The notes beneath the pieces are model-generated. The model worked only from the letters and a program-made list of their open reading frames with translations, was not told the DNA's origin and did no database searches. This document shows, one piece after another, positions 62,808 through 64,000 of a DNA stretch of 64,000 nt. The position numbers and the translations under genes were made by a program. The DNA lies in NCBI GenBank assembly GCA_963709665.1, contig CAVPWU010000002.1, positions 1,364,001 to 1,428,000 of the forward strand, read 5' to 3'. Within the stretch, counting starts at the first letter, position 1; every line of letters starts with the position of its first letter. Source of the stretch: DASZIT01 sp963709665. GTDB lineage: Bacteria; Actinomycetota; Acidimicrobiia; Acidimicrobiales; RAAP-2.

Positions 62808-63914
62808 TCAGAAGGTCAGCACCCCCCGTGCCAGCTTGCCCGCCTCCATGTCCTCGACGATCTCCCGGAACCCCTCCAGCGGGCGGGTCTCGGTGACCAG
62901 CTCGTCGAGCATCAGCTTCCCCGACAGGTAGAGCTCGACCAGCAGCGGGATGTCGTGGTGGGGACGGGCCGACCCGTACCGGCAGCCGAGCAGGCCGCGG
63001 TCCACGTAGGCCAGGGCGTTGACGTCCACCGCCACCTCGGTCCCCTGCGGGGGGATGCCGATGGCCAGGGCGTTGCCGCCCCAGTCCAGGGCGTCGAGGG
63101 CGCTGCGCAGCACCGCCGGGTGGCCGACGCAGTCGAACGACCAGTTGACCCCGCCGAACCAGCCGAGACCGCCGGACACCACGGCGGGGTTGGACGGCAC
63201 GATCTCCCGGATGGCCGCCACCGAGTCGGCGTTCGAGGCGTCGACGAAGTGGGTGGCGCCGAACTGGCGGGCCAACCCCTCCTTCGACGCCAGGGTGTCC
63301 ACGGCGATGATCCGGCTGGCGCCGGCCAGCCGCAGGCCCTGGATGACGTTGAGGCCGACCCCGCCGACGCCGAAGACCGCCGCGGTGTCGCCGGCGGAGA
63401 CCTTGGCCCGGTTCAGCACCGCCCCCACCCCGGTGATGACCCCGCACCCGATCAGGCAGGCGGAGGTCATGGGGACGTCCTTGGAGATCTTCACCGCCTG
63501 GATCTCCTCGATCAGGGTGGCCTCGGTGAACACCGAGGTGCCGGCGAAGTTGGAGGCGGGCTCACCCTTGTAGGTGAAGGGCTGGGACACGTTGCCCAGC
63601 GTCCTGATGCACCAGGTGGGGTGGCCGGTGGAACACGCCCGGCAGTGGCCGCAGCTGGCGATGGTGGCGATCACCACGTGGTCGCCCGGCTTCACCGAGC
63701 GGACCTCGGAGCCGACCGCCTCCACCACCCCGGCGCCCTCGTGCCCGAGGACCGACGGCGACTTCCAGGGGATGGTCCCGTTGATGACCGACAGGTCGCT
63801 GTGGCAGACCCCCGCCGCCCCCAGGGCCACCCGGACCTGGGTGGGACCCGGGGCCCCGACCTCCAGCTGGTCGGTGACCTCTGCCTCGCTTCCGGTGTAG
63901 ACGATGCCGCGCAC
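62808..63914 (-). CDS. Zinc-dependent alcohol dehydrogenase (class III-like MDR)
   Basis: A 368-residue medium-chain dehydrogenase: catalytic zinc ligands in AAGVCHSDLSV (Cys) and LGHEGAGVVEAVG (His, Glu), structural zinc cysteines in CGHCRACSTGHPTWC, and the NAD-binding VFGVGGVGLNVIQG. It resembles actinobacterial alcohol dehydrogenases of the FrmA/AdhD type used on long or cyclic alcohols. GTG 63914 has GAGGGGAG upstream. It is followed 88 nt later by the ligase operon, so the alcohol it oxidises may feed the ligases via an acid. Bases 63915-64000 show no complete gene. Confidence 0.9.
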   Translation of the reverse strand: MRGIVYTGSEAEVTDQLEVGAPGPTQVRVALGAAGVCHSDLSVINGTIPWKSPSVLGHEGAGVVEAVGSEVRSVKPGDHVVIATIASCGHCRACSTGHPTWCIRTLGNVSQPFTYKGEPASNFAGTSVFTEATLIEEIQAVKISKDVPMTSACLIGCGVITGVGAVLNRAKVSAGDTAAVFGVGGVGLNVIQGLRLAGASRIIAVDTLASKEGLARQFGATHFVDASNADSVAAIREIVPSNPAVVSGGLGWFGGVNWSFDCVGHPAVLRSALDALDWGGNALAIGIPPQGTEVAVDVNALAYVDRGLLGCRYGSARPHHDIPLLVELYLSGKLMLDELVTETRPLEGFREIVEDMEAGKLARGVLTF

Positions 63915-64000
63915 GGCGCTCCCCTCTCTGTTGTGACTCGGTTGTCGGACGTGGGTCTCGATGGGTGGTGATCGGCGGCGGCCGGGCTCAGGCGGTGACG

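Noticed and set aside
63988..64000. Possible 3' end of another minus-strand gene (TGA at 63990)
   Set aside because: Only a few codons are in the window; not supportable as a gene.
1..64000. CRISPR arrays, IS elements, prophage, tRNA or rRNA genes
   Set aside because: Looked for repeats, transposase/integrase motifs and cloverleaf or rRNA sequence; none seen.

Overview
The window is very GC-rich, densely packed double-stranded bacterial DNA with strong G/C bias in third codon positions, many GTG starts and many 1-4 nt stop/start overlaps. It carries an Rpf-type transglycosylase, actinobacterial-type lipid/steroid catabolism genes (acyl-CoA dehydrogenases, FadD-like ligases, a TLP1-like thiolase), an ECF42-type sigma factor with its DGPF/YCII partner, and a KdpFABC-DE system. 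This points to an Actinomycetota chromosome, perhaps Acidimicrobiia; the class is inference. I saw no phage, IS element, CRISPR array, tRNA or rRNA.

Layout. 0-7 kb: a coupled minus-strand operon encoding a GCS2-type ligase fused to a circularly permuted ATP-grasp domain, a glutamine-dependent asparagine-synthase-like amidotransferase and an S9 peptidase, facing a class-I amidotransferase-fold hydrolase. Together they look like a small-peptide-amide pathway. 7-16 kb: enoyl-CoA hydratase, ferredoxin, a divergent ATP-grasp/TetR pair, a YCII-ECF sigma operon, a GGDEF-EAL protein, aldose epimerase. 16-21 kb: SurE, Rpf behind a long leader, nitrilase-family and alpha/beta hydrolases, ArfB-like hydrolase, SDR. 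21-31 kb: an extended kdp potassium-uptake locus including KdpF and a separate KdpD-like sensor fragment. 31-43 kb: L,D-transpeptidase, SDRs, a MarR-regulated MFS pump, a methyltransferase/Mug DNA-glycosylase fusion, Bax-inhibitor and FrnE proteins. 42-64 kb: CoA-dependent degradation genes: four or more SDRs, three acyl-CoA dehydrogenases, two thiolases, three AMP-forming ligases, a zinc alcohol dehydrogenase and a PTE-like hydrolase. A KstR-like operator lies in the divergent promoter at 54.7 kb.

Two genome-wide habits stand out. First, many transcription-unit starts have a -10-like TAnnnT placed 6-9 nt before the start codon, which implies leaderless mRNAs. Second, otherwise well-conserved genes in three patches (10.6-13.1, 23.4-27.2 and 47.2-49.5 kb) are broken by about twenty single-base indels, nearly all insertions. 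Reading frames resume perfectly after each, so residual assembly error is the likeliest cause, though real decay is not excluded. Those genes are annotated here as single repaired units.
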